From JANYGM01 sp043764015 (lineage in GTDB: Bacteria > Bacteroidota > Bacteroidia > Cytophagales > Thermonemataceae): a stretch of 35,331 nucleotides of DNA. Within the stretch, counting starts at the first letter, position 1; each line of letters opens with the position of its first letter. Shown in pieces: positions 24,692-33,047 of this stretch. The stretch lies in NCBI GenBank assembly GCA_043764015.1, contig JAYUKY010000089.1, positions 1-35,331 on the forward strand, read 5' to 3'. The notes below the pieces were generated by a model. It searched no databases. It was not told the origin of the DNA and saw only the letters and a list, made by a program, of their open reading frames with translations. The position numbers and the translations under genes were made by a program.

Positions 24692-25191
24692 ATGAAAAAA
24701 ATAATTCCTGTTTTTATTTTGTGTTTTTTACTTCTGAATAGTAGCATTTTAGCACAAAACAAAAAACAAAAAAACTCCCAGACAAAGAATTTACCAAGTT
24801 TTTTGCTGATAATATTTGTAAATGCTTAGAAACAGGCTTTACAGGTTTTTCACCTGAATTTACGACAATTTGGAATAAAATTGGTACAGATTTTAGAAAA
24901 GAGAAAAAAGCTGATTTGGCTGATTTTTATGCACAGCTTAAAAATAATAAAACTGATTCTTTGAGGTTTTACAAAATAGAAGATAATATCAGTAAAAATG
25001 CTTGTGAAGACAATTCTAATACTATTGACGACTGGGAGGATAAATATGATTTTGATGTAGAAAAGGACTACAAAATCTATCTTGCTAGGAACTTTGATGA
25101 TATTATGAATTATCTCAAAAAAGATAAAAGATGCCCGAATTCCTATATTATGTGGACACTTACCTATATTAAATTATCACAGAAAAAATAA
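24692..25191 (+). pseudogene. Secreted protein with a -1 frameshift at an A-run (broken, recoded or misassembled)
   Basis: The ATG at 24692 opens a signal peptide (MKKIIPVFILCFLLLNSSILAQNK), but that frame stops early, after about 45 codons. The coding potential continues in the -1 frame (LPDKEFTKFFADNICKCLETG), through DSLRFYKIEDN to WTLTYIKLSQKK at 25191. The switch falls at CAA AAA AAC, which contains the canonical slippery heptamer A AAA AAC in the correct phase. One more A would fuse both parts into a secreted protein of about 166 aa. There is no good independent start for the second part; a TTG at 24916 would cut off conserved-looking sequence. The function is unknown. It follows the 180-aa secreted gene directly. 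Confidence 0.6.
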
Positions 25192-25219
25192 TCTTTAAAC
25201 CAAAAAATAATAAATTTTT

Positions 25220-25873
25220 ATGAAAAAAATATCAATCATTTTGCTTTTGTTATTGGCGACTTTTGCCTGCAAAAAAACCGTTGAAGGTGAAACAGAAGAC
25301 TGGCAAGCTAACAAAACTCGCCTAAAAAAGCTAAAAGCAAGTTATCCAAGTTTTACTAATGTGTTGGATAAAGAACTCCAAGACGCTGAAACCAAATGGA
25401 AAGAAGCTAAAAATATCTCCAAAGAAGCAGACAAAATTAAGAAAATGGCAGAGGCAAACTACACTTTTAATCAAGGGTTTGTTTATGAATTAGGCTCATT
25501 GGAAACAAAGCTAGAAAATCTAAATAGAAACTCAAAAGAACTTTCAAGCAGCATTACTGCCAAAAATGTCAAATTGAATAAAAACGAACTCAAAATAGTG
25601 ATTGACATCAACGACGAAGCAAAAGAAACATTATTGCAGGTGGAAAAACTCCTCAATAAAGGTGCAAAATCTGAAAATAGCGCTTATCAAAGCATTAAAG
25701 ATGCCAATAACAACCTTAGAATTGCAGAGCAAAAAATCAATGATGCTATGCAAATTATCAAGGCAAGCGCAACCCCAAAAGCTAATAAAAAAGATAGCTC
25801 CAAAAAACAAGAGGCAAGCAAAGATACAGCTGTGGTAAAAAAGAAGAAGAAAAAAGAAGAAACTGTAAAATAA
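25220..25873 (+). CDS. Lipoprotein with coiled-coil body and lysine-rich tail (217 aa)
   Basis: The start MKKISIILLLLLATFACKK contains the lipobox ATFAC, so Cys17 would be lipidated. Residues 25-185 are almost all helix-forming with heptad-like spacing of Leu/Ile/Ala, in segments such as AETKWKEAKNISKEADKIKK and LGSLETKLENLNRN, which suggests a long coiled coil in the periplasm. The last 35 residues are Lys/Ser-rich, with a run of six lysines. No family is recognised; the layout resembles envelope spacer lipoproteins, but this is only shape. It lies 28 nt after the previous gene. A REP-like element follows. Confidence 0.75.
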   Translation: MKKISIILLLLLATFACKKTVEGETEDWQANKTRLKKLKASYPSFTNVLDKELQDAETKWKEAKNISKEADKIKKMAEANYTFNQGFVYELGSLETKLENLNRNSKELSSSITAKNVKLNKNELKIVIDINDEAKETLLQVEKLLNKGAKSENSAYQSIKDANNNLRIAEQKINDAMQIIKASATPKANKKDSSKKQEASKDTAVVKKKKKKEETVK

Positions 25874-25897
25874 AACCTAAAAATAAATGTATTAAAA

Positions 25898-26001
25898 TGT
25901 AGGGGCTGGGCTTGCCCTGCCCAATATGCGCAAGCAACACGACAAACAAAAAATAAGCTAAAACCTGCTCTACGAGGGCAGGGGCAAGCCCAGCCCCTAC
26001 A
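25898..26001. repeat. REP-like GC-rich inverted repeat
   Basis: Arms of 20 nt starting TGTAGGGGCTGGGC are perfectly inverted (25898-25917 and 25982-26001). The match continues inward with GCCC/GGGC after a one-base offset. The GC-rich arms stand out against the AT-rich surroundings, and the whole unit is about 104 bp. Repeats beginning GTAGGGGC are common in bacterial REP-type elements mobilised by TnpA-REP transposases; that origin is inferred. Confidence 0.75.
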
Positions 26002-26039
26002 AAATACAACCTAAACAGTTACAAATAAATTAACCCAAA

Positions 26040-26780
26040 ATGTCACTAGAAACCTCTTTTCAGTCGGCTAATGAGTGCTATTTCAATGGAGATGCAGACC
26101 AAGCCCAACGACTTAACGCCGTTATTTTGAAAGAAAACCCAAATTATGCGCCTGCACTTTTTTTGGAAGCACAAATGGCACAATCAAATGGTTTATCTGC
26201 CAAAAAAAGTATAATTTTATTTAGTAAAGCAGTGGAAAACGACCCTCAAAATCAAGAATATCTTGCCACAAGAGCAGAATTATATCTTTTAGCTGATTTT
26301 GATGAAGTAGTAGCATACGGTTTTGATAGAGATAAAAAATACCTCCACAAAGCCTTAGAAGATGCCGACAAAGTCATAGAAATTGATATTCTTTCTGTGT
26401 ATGGGGCGCAGGCGTATGAAATCCGCTCAAAAGCACACGTATCTCTGGAACAATATGAAGATGCCATCAATGATTGGGAAATGTGCCGTTGCGTGTCAGA
26501 AAGCCATACAAATATTGCATTGTCTTTGATTGGACAAATCAAAACTGAAAGTATGAAAGATTATGAAGGTGCATTGGTTGCTTATGATGAATTTGTTGCC
26601 TACAACGAAAATGGTGGCACTTATGCAAGTGATATAAGCAAAGCAGAAGCCTATTACTATCGTGGCAAACTCAAAATTGAACATCTTAATCAAAAAGAAA
26701 GCGGACTTTCTGACCTGAAAATTGCATCAAAACCAGGTACAAGCGACTTTTATACAGAAGAATACGAAAGCTATAAGTAA
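26040..26780 (+). CDS. TPR-repeat protein (246 aa)
   Basis: The protein lacks a signal peptide and consists of helix pairs with TPR features: ANECYFNGDADQAQRLNAVILKENPNYAPALFLEAQM, SIILFSKAVENDPQNQEYLATRAELYL, YLHKALEDADKVIEIDILSVYGAQAYEIRSKA, LEQYEDAINDWEMC and KAEAYYYRGKLKIEHLNQKESGLSDLKIA. About five repeats cover most of its length. TPR proteins scaffold protein contacts; the partner is not shown by context. It is separated from the upstream lipoprotein gene by the REP-like repeat. Confidence 0.8.
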   Translation: MSLETSFQSANECYFNGDADQAQRLNAVILKENPNYAPALFLEAQMAQSNGLSAKKSIILFSKAVENDPQNQEYLATRAELYLLADFDEVVAYGFDRDKKYLHKALEDADKVIEIDILSVYGAQAYEIRSKAHVSLEQYEDAINDWEMCRCVSESHTNIALSLIGQIKTESMKDYEGALVAYDEFVAYNENGGTYASDISKAEAYYYRGKLKIEHLNQKESGLSDLKIASKPGTSDFYTEEYESYK

Positions 26781-26909
26781 AAATAATCAGAAATAATCAA
26801 AAAAATGATAAACTTCCCGAAAGCTGAACTATATACTTCATTGGACTATACCACCGCTTAATTTATTTTAAAGATAAAAAGAGAGTGTCATTTAAGTTTT
26901 CCATTTATG

Positions 26910-27626
26910 TTATTTTTCATATTTCGCTAAAATAGGTTTGTCAAAAAGCGTCCAAAGGCAGGCTTTCATATCAGCGGCTTTTAGGGCGTTATTTGTCCAC
27001 GTATTGCAGGTATAAAACAAACTATATCCGCCTTTTGCCTCAAAAAATATGTCATCATTTCCGTAAGAATGAGGGCTTTCTCTTTGCATAATTAACTGAT
27101 AATTGCCGTTTTCTGCAGTTTTAAAGCTACTTTCTATGAAATTTACAAGTTTTTGATAATTTTCTTTGGTGATAAAAATTTTCTTACAACTGGCATTTTC
27201 TTGCAACTCACTTTCCTCGTAAAATGTCGTGTGCATAGTAGCACTTCCCAAGTAAAAAAGCGCATTAAACGCTGTAGATGCCTTTAAATCACCCCAAGTA
27301 GGCGTTTCTAAGAAAAACCCTTTGTCGCCCCAACCAAAAGCTACATATTTTGAGCTTGAATGGTCTGTTTTTGTTGCTGCTGGACTAATAAATTCTCTCC
27401 AATCTTTCGTGCTATTTTTTGCAGGCAAAACAATATCTGTATGCACGCCGTTTGTGAGTAAAAACACTTCTATACACGTTTCAGCATTGTTTTTATCTAA
27501 ATTTTTGCAATTTTCAAAATCCGTATTTACAGGCACGTAAGAGATTGCAAAAACAATGATTACATACAAAATAATGCTTATCAGTACCACTCCAAAAAAA
27601 CGAAAGATTATTTTTATTGTTTTCAT
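26910..27626 (-). CDS. TIGR02117 / DUF2459 family protein
   Basis: The 238-aa protein has one N-terminal membrane span (IIFRFFGVVLISIILYVIIVFAIS) and a soluble part carrying the family motifs TNGVHTDIVLPA, VAFGWGDKGFFLETPTWGDL, FYLGSATMHT and a C-terminal YTCNTWTNNALKAAD. The last motif has the Cys-Asn-Thr-Trp block that is typical of this group. Family members occur in many bacteria, sometimes near urease genes, and have no established function. It is transcribed opposite to its neighbours on both sides. Confidence 0.88.
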   Translation of the reverse strand: MKTIKIIFRFFGVVLISIILYVIIVFAISYVPVNTDFENCKNLDKNNAETCIEVFLLTNGVHTDIVLPAKNSTKDWREFISPAATKTDHSSSKYVAFGWGDKGFFLETPTWGDLKASTAFNALFYLGSATMHTTFYEESELQENASCKKIFITKENYQKLVNFIESSFKTAENGNYQLIMQRESPHSYGNDDIFFEAKGGYSLFYTCNTWTNNALKAADMKACLWTLFDKPILAKYEK

Positions 27627-27715
27627 TATTGTATGGCTTTATTTGCTGTAATCTCTTAAAATATGCCATTTATGCTAAAAAGATAAAAAGGTAACCTAAA
27701 ATGTATATTTTTTAT

Positions 27716-27723
27716 TATATTTG
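27716..27723 (+). promoter_or_regulatory. -7 promoter element for sbcDC
   Basis: TATATTTG matches TAnnTTTG and lies 93 nt before the sbcD ATG. Transcription would begin just at the palindrome that follows, so that palindrome would form the very 5' end of the mRNA. Confidence 0.55.
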
Positions 27724-27731
27724 TGGGGTTT

Positions 27732-27764
27732 AATTCTCCAAAAGTTTCAAACTTTTGGAGAATT
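27732..27764. repeat. Palindromic repeat, copy 4 (in the sbcD leader)
   Basis: Arms AATTCTCCAAAAGTTT and AAACTTTTGGAGAATT are perfectly inverted around a single C. Against copy 3, the outer AACTCTCC becomes AATTCTCC, and the other arm changes to match. It lies 52 nt before the sbcD start codon. Confidence 0.8.
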
Positions 27765-27816
27765 TTATAATCTAAAAATAATACTATTTTCTTATTGAAG
27801 TTTCTATAAAAATTGA

Positions 27817-28968
27817 ATGAAGATTTTACATACCGCAGACTGGCATTTGGGACGCACACTCCACCACAACGACCTTATAAAAGAACAGGAATTTGTTTTA
27901 AAACAAATAGTAGCAATTGTATCAACACAAAAGCCTGATGTTTTGATTATTGCAGGAGATATTTATGACCGTTCTGTTCCTCCTGCAAGTGCTGTTACGT
28001 TACTCAATGATACAATTATTGCCATTACAGAACTTTCAGTACCTATTATTGCCATTGCAGGAAACCACGACAGTTCTGAAAGACTGGATTATGTGCAGCA
28101 ACTTTTGAGCCGACAAAATTTTCATATTTTTGGGACTTTCAAACGAGAAATTCCAAAAGTTGTTTTGGAAGATGAGCTTGGAAAAGTGCATTTTTATTGT
28201 GTTCCGTATATCACGCCAGACGAAGCAAGGTATGTTTTTGATGATAATTCTCTCAAAAGTCACGAAGACGCAATGAAGACAATAATCAATGAAATAATGC
28301 TTTCTCACCCTAAAAATGAGCGTTCTGTATTGATTGGGCATTGTTTTGTGGCGGGCGGAATAGAAACAGATTCAGAACGCAAAATAATGAGCATTGGCGG
28401 TTCTGAACTGATAAAGGCAAGCGTTTTTGAGCCTTTTGATTACGTTGCATTGGGGCATTTGCACCGTATGCACTCACATTTGGGCGGGAAAGTACATTAT
28501 TCTGGGTCAATTTATAAGTATTCTGTGAGTGAGACGGAACATCAAAAATCTGTTTCTATGTTTGATTTGACTGATAAAGGCATTGAAAATTTCACCGTTA
28601 TTGACCTTATTCCACAGAAAAATGTCTTACGAGTGAGTGGACGCATTGAAGACAAAAAATTTCATTTATCTGAAAAGTCCGTTATTCCGCAAAAAAACGA
28701 CTTTTTGGAAGTGAAATTAGAAAATGAAAGTTTGGTAACTAATGCTATGAATATTATCCAAAATGATTATGTTAATACCATTTCCTTGCGTTATGCACAA
28801 TCTTTCCACAAAGATAGCCAAAATGCCGTAACGAGTGAAGAACTTAAAAAGTTAGACGAAAAAGAACTTTTTACCAACTTTTTTAGGAAAGCCGTAAATA
28901 GAGAACTTACTGATAATCAGAAGAATTTACTCACTATTGCCATACAAAAAGCACAAGAAAATGAGTAG
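27817..28968 (+). CDS. sbcD: Exonuclease subunit SbcD (Mre11-type nuclease)
   Basis: The 383-aa protein has every phosphoesterase motif of SbcD in order: ILHTADWHLGR, IIAGDIYDR with a following PP pair, AIAGNHDS, IGHCFVAGG and VALGHLHR. With SbcC it forms the SbcCD (Mre11-Rad50) complex, which opens DNA hairpins and cleaves ends blocked by protein or folded by palindromes. The C-terminal 130 residues are a capping-type region ending in LTIAIQKAQENE. Length is normal. sbcC starts 80 nt downstream in the same direction. Confidence 0.95.
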   Translation: MKILHTADWHLGRTLHHNDLIKEQEFVLKQIVAIVSTQKPDVLIIAGDIYDRSVPPASAVTLLNDTIIAITELSVPIIAIAGNHDSSERLDYVQQLLSRQNFHIFGTFKREIPKVVLEDELGKVHFYCVPYITPDEARYVFDDNSLKSHEDAMKTIINEIMLSHPKNERSVLIGHCFVAGGIETDSERKIMSIGGSELIKASVFEPFDYVALGHLHRMHSHLGGKVHYSGSIYKYSVSETEHQKSVSMFDLTDKGIENFTVIDLIPQKNVLRVSGRIEDKKFHLSEKSVIPQKNDFLEVKLENESLVTNAMNIIQNDYVNTISLRYAQSFHKDSQNAVTSEELKKLDEKELFTNFFRKAVNRELTDNQKNLLTIAIQKAQENE

Positions 28969-28974
28969 TTCTTT

Positions 28975-29023
28975 GAGGTGAGAAGTTTGAAGTACGAGGT
29001 ACGAAATTTGAAATATAAGATTC
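28975..29023. repeat. Heptad-phased repeat of a different unit
   Basis: Seven consecutive 7-nt units in phase: GAGGTGA, GAAGTTT, GAAGTAC, GAGGTAC, GAAATTT, GAAATAT, AAGATTC. The period matches the elements at 10316, 11790 and 19500, but the unit (GARRTNN) and ends differ. It sits between sbcD and sbcC. Confidence 0.55.
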
Positions 29024-29048
29024 TATAATTTAAACAAAAACATTATTT

Positions 29049-32000
29049 ATGAAGCCAATTTCTTTGAAAATGCAGGCGTTTGGGTCGTTTTCTGACGAAA
29101 ATGAAATTGATTTTAGGAGATTTCATAACCAACCAATTTTTTTGATACATGGCAAAACGGGTGCAGGGAAAACCACTATTTTTGATGCTATTTGCTATGC
29201 TTTATATGACGAAACTACAGGAATAAGGGATTATGAGCAAATGCGCTCTGATTTTGCGCCCAAAAGTCAGCGTTCTTTCGTGGAGTTCGTTTTTCAGCTA
29301 AAAGACCGTTTTTTTAGGATAAAAAGAGAGTTTTGGATAAAAGGAACAAAAAAAACAAAAGCCGCAGACAAGCCAAAAACGCTTAAAAAACCTAAAAAAG
29401 GTAAAAAAGGAGAAGAAATTTTTGAGGAAATTACAGAAAATCTTTCGGAAAATCCAGCAGAAATTTCTCCAGAAATTTCTTTGGAACTTGCTCAAGAAGC
29501 TGAAAAAGAACTTTTTTCTGATAAAATAGACAGTAAAACATTAGATAAAAAAGAAGTTTTTGAGTTTGATTATAAAATAGAATTTGTAGAATTAGATGCG
29601 GAATTTAATGTAGCAACCGTTTTTCCTTCCAAAAAGAAAGGGGAAGTCAAAGATATTGTAATTAAGTTGTTGGGTGTGAGTGCCAATCAATTTAGACAAA
29701 TTGTTATCCTGCCACAAGGGAAATTCTCGGAACTTCTGCACGCAAAAGACAAAACTCCACTTTTAACGCAGATTTTTAATGCAGATATTTACCAAAGAAT
29801 TACCAAGAATATCATTGAAATTTCTAAAGAATACCAAAAAGAATATGAAAAAGATGATAATAAAGTGAATGCTTTACTGAATTTCGTACAATGTAAAAAT
29901 TCTGAAGAATTAGAAGAAAAAATACAAAGCTTAGCGGAAATGGATTTGCTGGAAACTTCCATCAAAACAGAAGAAGAAAACCACCAAAAAGCACTTTTGG
30001 AGCTTAATTTAGCAGAAAATACCGCAAAAGAAATAGCAGAATTTGAACAAACACAAGCCAAATATATAGCACATTTGAGCAAAGAAAATGAGTTTAAAGA
30101 TTTGGAGATTTCGCTGGAAAAAGCGCAAAAAGCAGAAAAAGTAAAACAATTTGTAGAAAATGTCAAAAATGCCACTACAAAGCTGGAAACACAGAAAAAG
30201 AAAATTATAAAACTTGACAAAGATATTGTAGAAATACAAATTTTGATAACTAAAATTCTTGAAAAAGTACAAAATTATTCTCAGTTATCTACCCAAATAA
30301 ATGAGGCTAAGAACAATATTGAAAAGTATGAAAAACTAAAACCGCTTATCAACGAACTTAAAGTTTTTCAAGTGGAATTAGCAAGCTTAGCCAAAAAAGA
30401 AAAAGAAGCTAAAATACTGATAGACAGCTATAAAGAAACTAAGAATGAATTAGAAAATGAGCAACAAAAGCTAAATAAAGAATTTTATTCATTGCAAGAA
30501 ATTGCAAGTAAAGAAGCGGTTTTTGAATTAGAATTGAAACAATTTAATGATAAAAGCAAGAATTTTGGAGAATATCAAATGCTCAAAAATAATAGTCTTA
30601 TCTTGGAAAAAGACTATAAAAAATTAGCGGATTTATACGAAAAAACAAACAACGAAAGAACTAATTTACAACAAATTTTTGACCAAACAGAAAAGGCTTG
30701 GCGTAATAATCAGGCATTTGTTTTGGCAAGCAAACTCATTGATAATGAGCCTTGTATGGTGTGCGGCTCACACACGCACCCAATGCCTGCAAATGCAAAC
30801 GTGAGTGTAAATACTGAAAAAATTACTGATGAAATGCTCGCAACTGCACAGAAAAATTATGATAATGCAAAAGAAAAATATGAAAATTCTCTGAAAAACT
30901 ATCAAAATAAAAATAATCAACTAACGGCTAATAACGAGAAAATCAAGTTTTTAAGTGGAAATTTGGGAGATTTGGCTGATTTGGATAACGAAACTTTTGA
31001 TTATCTGCTACATTCTCATCAAAATAACCTAAAACAAGCGCAAAACGCCACAAAAAAACTTCTCAAAATCAATACGGATTTAGAGAAAAATAAAACTGAA
31101 CTTCTTGATAATCAAACAAATACGGAGGAAAAAAGCAAAGAAATGGACGAAATTTCTAGGCAAAAAGATAAACAAGAATTTATTTTTAACGAAAAGAAAA
31201 ATCTTCTTCCAGAAGAAATAAAATCAGCAGCCGACATTGACAAAAATATCTCCAAAAATCAACTCCAAATAACTGAAAATGAAACAATTATAAACGAAGA
31301 TATGAAGCAAAGAGAAAAAATTTGTAAAGAAGAAAGTAATCTTATTGGCTCAAGAGCAGAAATTATTTTGCAAAAAGAAATAATGGAAACAGAAGTCAAA
31401 GAAAATCAGATTTTACTCCAACAACAACTCATTTTACAAGGTTTTGATGATGAAAATGCGGTTTTAGCAGCTTTTTTTGATGAAAAAGAACAACTTAATA
31501 CCAAACAAAAAATTGAAAACTTCAAACAAACTAAAAATAGCTTAGAAACTACTTTTAATCTCCAAAAACAAAAAGTTGGAACAGCTCAAAAGCCTGATTT
31601 ACAAATACTTAAATCAATAGAAAAAGAGAAAAAACAATCTTTAGAAAACTTAAAAACAGAATTTTCTGACAAAAAAGCACTAAAAAGCAGCCTTCTCAAA
31701 CAGAAAAAAGATTTAGAACAATTTTTGCAAAAAGCAACAGAAAGCAAAAAAATATATGATGAAATATTTGAACTTGCTAAAATTGCAAATGGTACTTTGG
31801 TGGGCGTTGTTAGGCAAAAATTTGAGGGTTATGTGCTTGCCGTATTTTTGGAAGAGGTGATTATGTACGCAAATAAGCGTTTAGAGGTACTTTCGCAAGG
31901 GCGTTATCAACTTTTTAGGAAAGATGTTGCCAGTCTAACGCAAAATACAACACTTGATTTTGAGATTTTGGACACCACAATAGGCGTTTACCGTGATGTA

Positions 32001-32291
32001 AGCACGCTTTCTGGCGGTGAAACTTTTTTTACATCTTTGGCACTTGCGCTTGGGCTTGCTGATATTGCATCTTCAAAAAAAGGCGCAATTAAGCTAGATG
32101 CGGTGTTTATTGATGAAGGTTTTGGAACGCTTGATGCAGAAACGCTTGATTTGGCTATTCGTACACTCGTGGATTTGGAAGGTGGTAGCCGTATGATTGG
32201 TATTATTTCTCACGTAGCAGAGCTGAAAGAACGTATTGATGCAAAGTTAGAGGTTGTGAAGGGTAAAAATGGTAGTCGTGTAGTATTTTAA
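29049..32291 (+). CDS. sbcC: Exonuclease subunit SbcC (Rad50-type ATPase)
   Basis: The 1080-aa SMC-like protein has Walker A HGKTGAGKTTIFDAI near residues 34-48, two long coiled-coil arms, and a zinc hook with the invariant pair Cys569-Met-Val-Cys572 (EPCMVCGSHTHPMPA). At the C-terminus are the signature LSGGETFFTSLALALGLA and Walker B AVFIDEGFGTLDAETLD, followed by HVAELKERI. Residues 100-180 contain a Lys- and then Glu-rich insertion inside the N-terminal ATPase lobe, which is unusual but in frame. Working with SbcD, it removes hairpins and palindromes. It lies 80 nt after sbcD. Confidence 0.95.
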   Translation: MKPISLKMQAFGSFSDENEIDFRRFHNQPIFLIHGKTGAGKTTIFDAICYALYDETTGIRDYEQMRSDFAPKSQRSFVEFVFQLKDRFFRIKREFWIKGTKKTKAADKPKTLKKPKKGKKGEEIFEEITENLSENPAEISPEISLELAQEAEKELFSDKIDSKTLDKKEVFEFDYKIEFVELDAEFNVATVFPSKKKGEVKDIVIKLLGVSANQFRQIVILPQGKFSELLHAKDKTPLLTQIFNADIYQRITKNIIEISKEYQKEYEKDDNKVNALLNFVQCKNSEELEEKIQSLAEMDLLETSIKTEEENHQKALLELNLAENTAKEIAEFEQTQAKYIAHLSKENEFKDLEISLEKAQKAEKVKQFVENVKNATTKLETQKKKIIKLDKDIVEIQILITKILEKVQNYSQLSTQINEAKNNIEKYEKLKPLINELKVFQVELASLAKKEKEAKILIDSYKETKNELENEQQKLNKEFYSLQEIASKEAVFELELKQFNDKSKNFGEYQMLKNNSLILEKDYKKLADLYEKTNNERTNLQQIFDQTEKAWRNNQAFVLASKLIDNEPCMVCGSHTHPMPANANVSVNTEKITDEMLATAQKNYDNAKEKYENSLKNYQNKNNQLTANNEKIKFLSGNLGDLADLDNETFDYLLHSHQNNLKQAQNATKKLLKINTDLEKNKTELLDNQTNTEEKSKEMDEISRQKDKQEFIFNEKKNLLPEEIKSAADIDKNISKNQLQITENETIINEDMKQREKICKEESNLIGSRAEIILQKEIMETEVKENQILLQQQLILQGFDDENAVLAAFFDEKEQLNTKQKIENFKQTKNSLETTFNLQKQKVGTAQKPDLQILKSIEKEKKQSLENLKTEFSDKKALKSSLLKQKKDLEQFLQKATESKKIYDEIFELAKIANGTLVGVVRQKFEGYVLAVFLEEVIMYANKRLEVLSQGRYQLFRKDVASLTQNTTLDFEILDTTIGVYRDVSTLSGGETFFTSLALALGLADIASSKKGAIKLDAVFIDEGFGTLDAETLDLAIRTLVDLEGGSRMIGIISHVAELKERIDAKLEVVKGKNGSRVVF

Positions 32292-32530
32292 TGATTAGTA
32301 ACACATTAGAGTTTTTATTGCTTGATTATCATTTACTTACAACAAGATATATTGGTAGTTTTTCAAATGTTTGGGCGTACTACTGTGGTTGCCCAAACAC
32401 GCAAAAATAACACGACAAAAAGTCCGCCCCTATTAAAATTTATATCAACATATTTTTATCATAACCAGTTGATCATAAATAACTTCCTAATTTGTATTTT
32501 ATAATTTTGAAAATAGGATAGTATTACAGA

Positions 32531-32558
32531 ATATACTATGAACGATATACTATGAACG
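32531..32558. repeat. Perfect tandem duplication of a 14-bp unit
   Basis: ATATACTATGAACG occurs twice head to tail (32531-32544 and 32545-32558). The second copy runs into the left end of the MITE-like element. It could be a target-site or slippage product. Confidence 0.7.
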
Positions 32559-32847
32559 GGAAGGATTTCGGAAAACAAAAAACTGCAATAATACGCAATG
32601 GGGCATGCCCCATTGCCGTCAGGTTAATCAAAAAACTACTGTCGCTTGCCTCTAAGCAAGTGACGGCTATTATAAGGCTTCCAGCCTTACGAACTATTTT
32701 TATTTGTACTAACGGCTGGAAGCCGCTTTATAGTCCTCACTTGGCTAGAGCCAAGCGAAAGTGAATAAGTTAGACTAACGGCTATGGGCATGCCCCATTA
32801 TCTAGCCTAGTTTTGTACCAAAACCATTTTCCGAAATCCCTCCCGTT
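32555..32847. mobile_element. MITE-like 293-bp non-coding element with nested hairpins
   Basis: The ends are 21-nt inverted repeats that differ at one base (AACGGGAAGGATTTCGGAA at left; the right end, read inverted, has G for the seventh A). Inside are a 22-bp perfect palindrome at 32595-32616 (arms GCAATGGGGCA) and its shorter relative at 32784-32798. A hairpin with CTTGC/GCAAG lies at 32641-32663, and GGCTTCCAGCC at about 32676 has its inverted copy GGCTGGAAGCC 40 nt later. A CTTGGCT/AGCCAAG hairpin lies at 32739-32757. A 70-codon reading frame (32552-32764) runs through these hairpins and looks non-coding. The layout fits a non-autonomous, structure-rich repeat. Confidence 0.65.
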
Positions 32848-33013
32848 TACAGTATGTAGTGTTTTGTAAAGTACAGCTACCGTAAAAGGATAGTTGCTTC
32901 ATAAGTCATCACTCCAATTATTGCCAGCAATTCGTTACGATTTTTAAGTATATCTTTCATGCTTTTTTATCACCAGCCTGACCTGTGGTTCACTACGACA
33001 TAGACCAGCAATA

Positions 33014-33047
33014 AAAAAGTCCTCAAATTATAATTTGAGGACTTTTT
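33014..33047 (-). terminator. Intrinsic terminator after tRNA-Phe
   Basis: Perfect 17-bp palindrome with arms AAAAAGTCCTCAAATTA and the reverse complement. On the minus strand it starts with the final A of the tRNA CCA end and finishes in a T-run, as expected for a terminator that ends a single tRNA transcript. Confidence 0.85.

Larger units (their letters stand above)
32292..33013. other. Intergenic stretch without genes, other than the MITE-like element
   Basis: Between sbcC and the tRNA terminator I see only the MITE-like element and the 14-bp tandem repeat. A 27-codon frame (32960 to 32877, minus strand) and a 60-codon frame (32322-32504) have no support. Confidence 0.5.

Noticed and set aside
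26804..26860. 18-codon frame after the TPR gene
   Set aside because: Very short and without regulatory signals.
32552..32764. 70-codon frame inside the MITE-like element
   Set aside because: It passes through the hairpins and matches no protein type; the strong structures explain the sequence better.
32877..32960. 27-codon frame on the minus strand next to the MITE-like element
   Set aside because: Too short, no promoter box, no similarity recognised.
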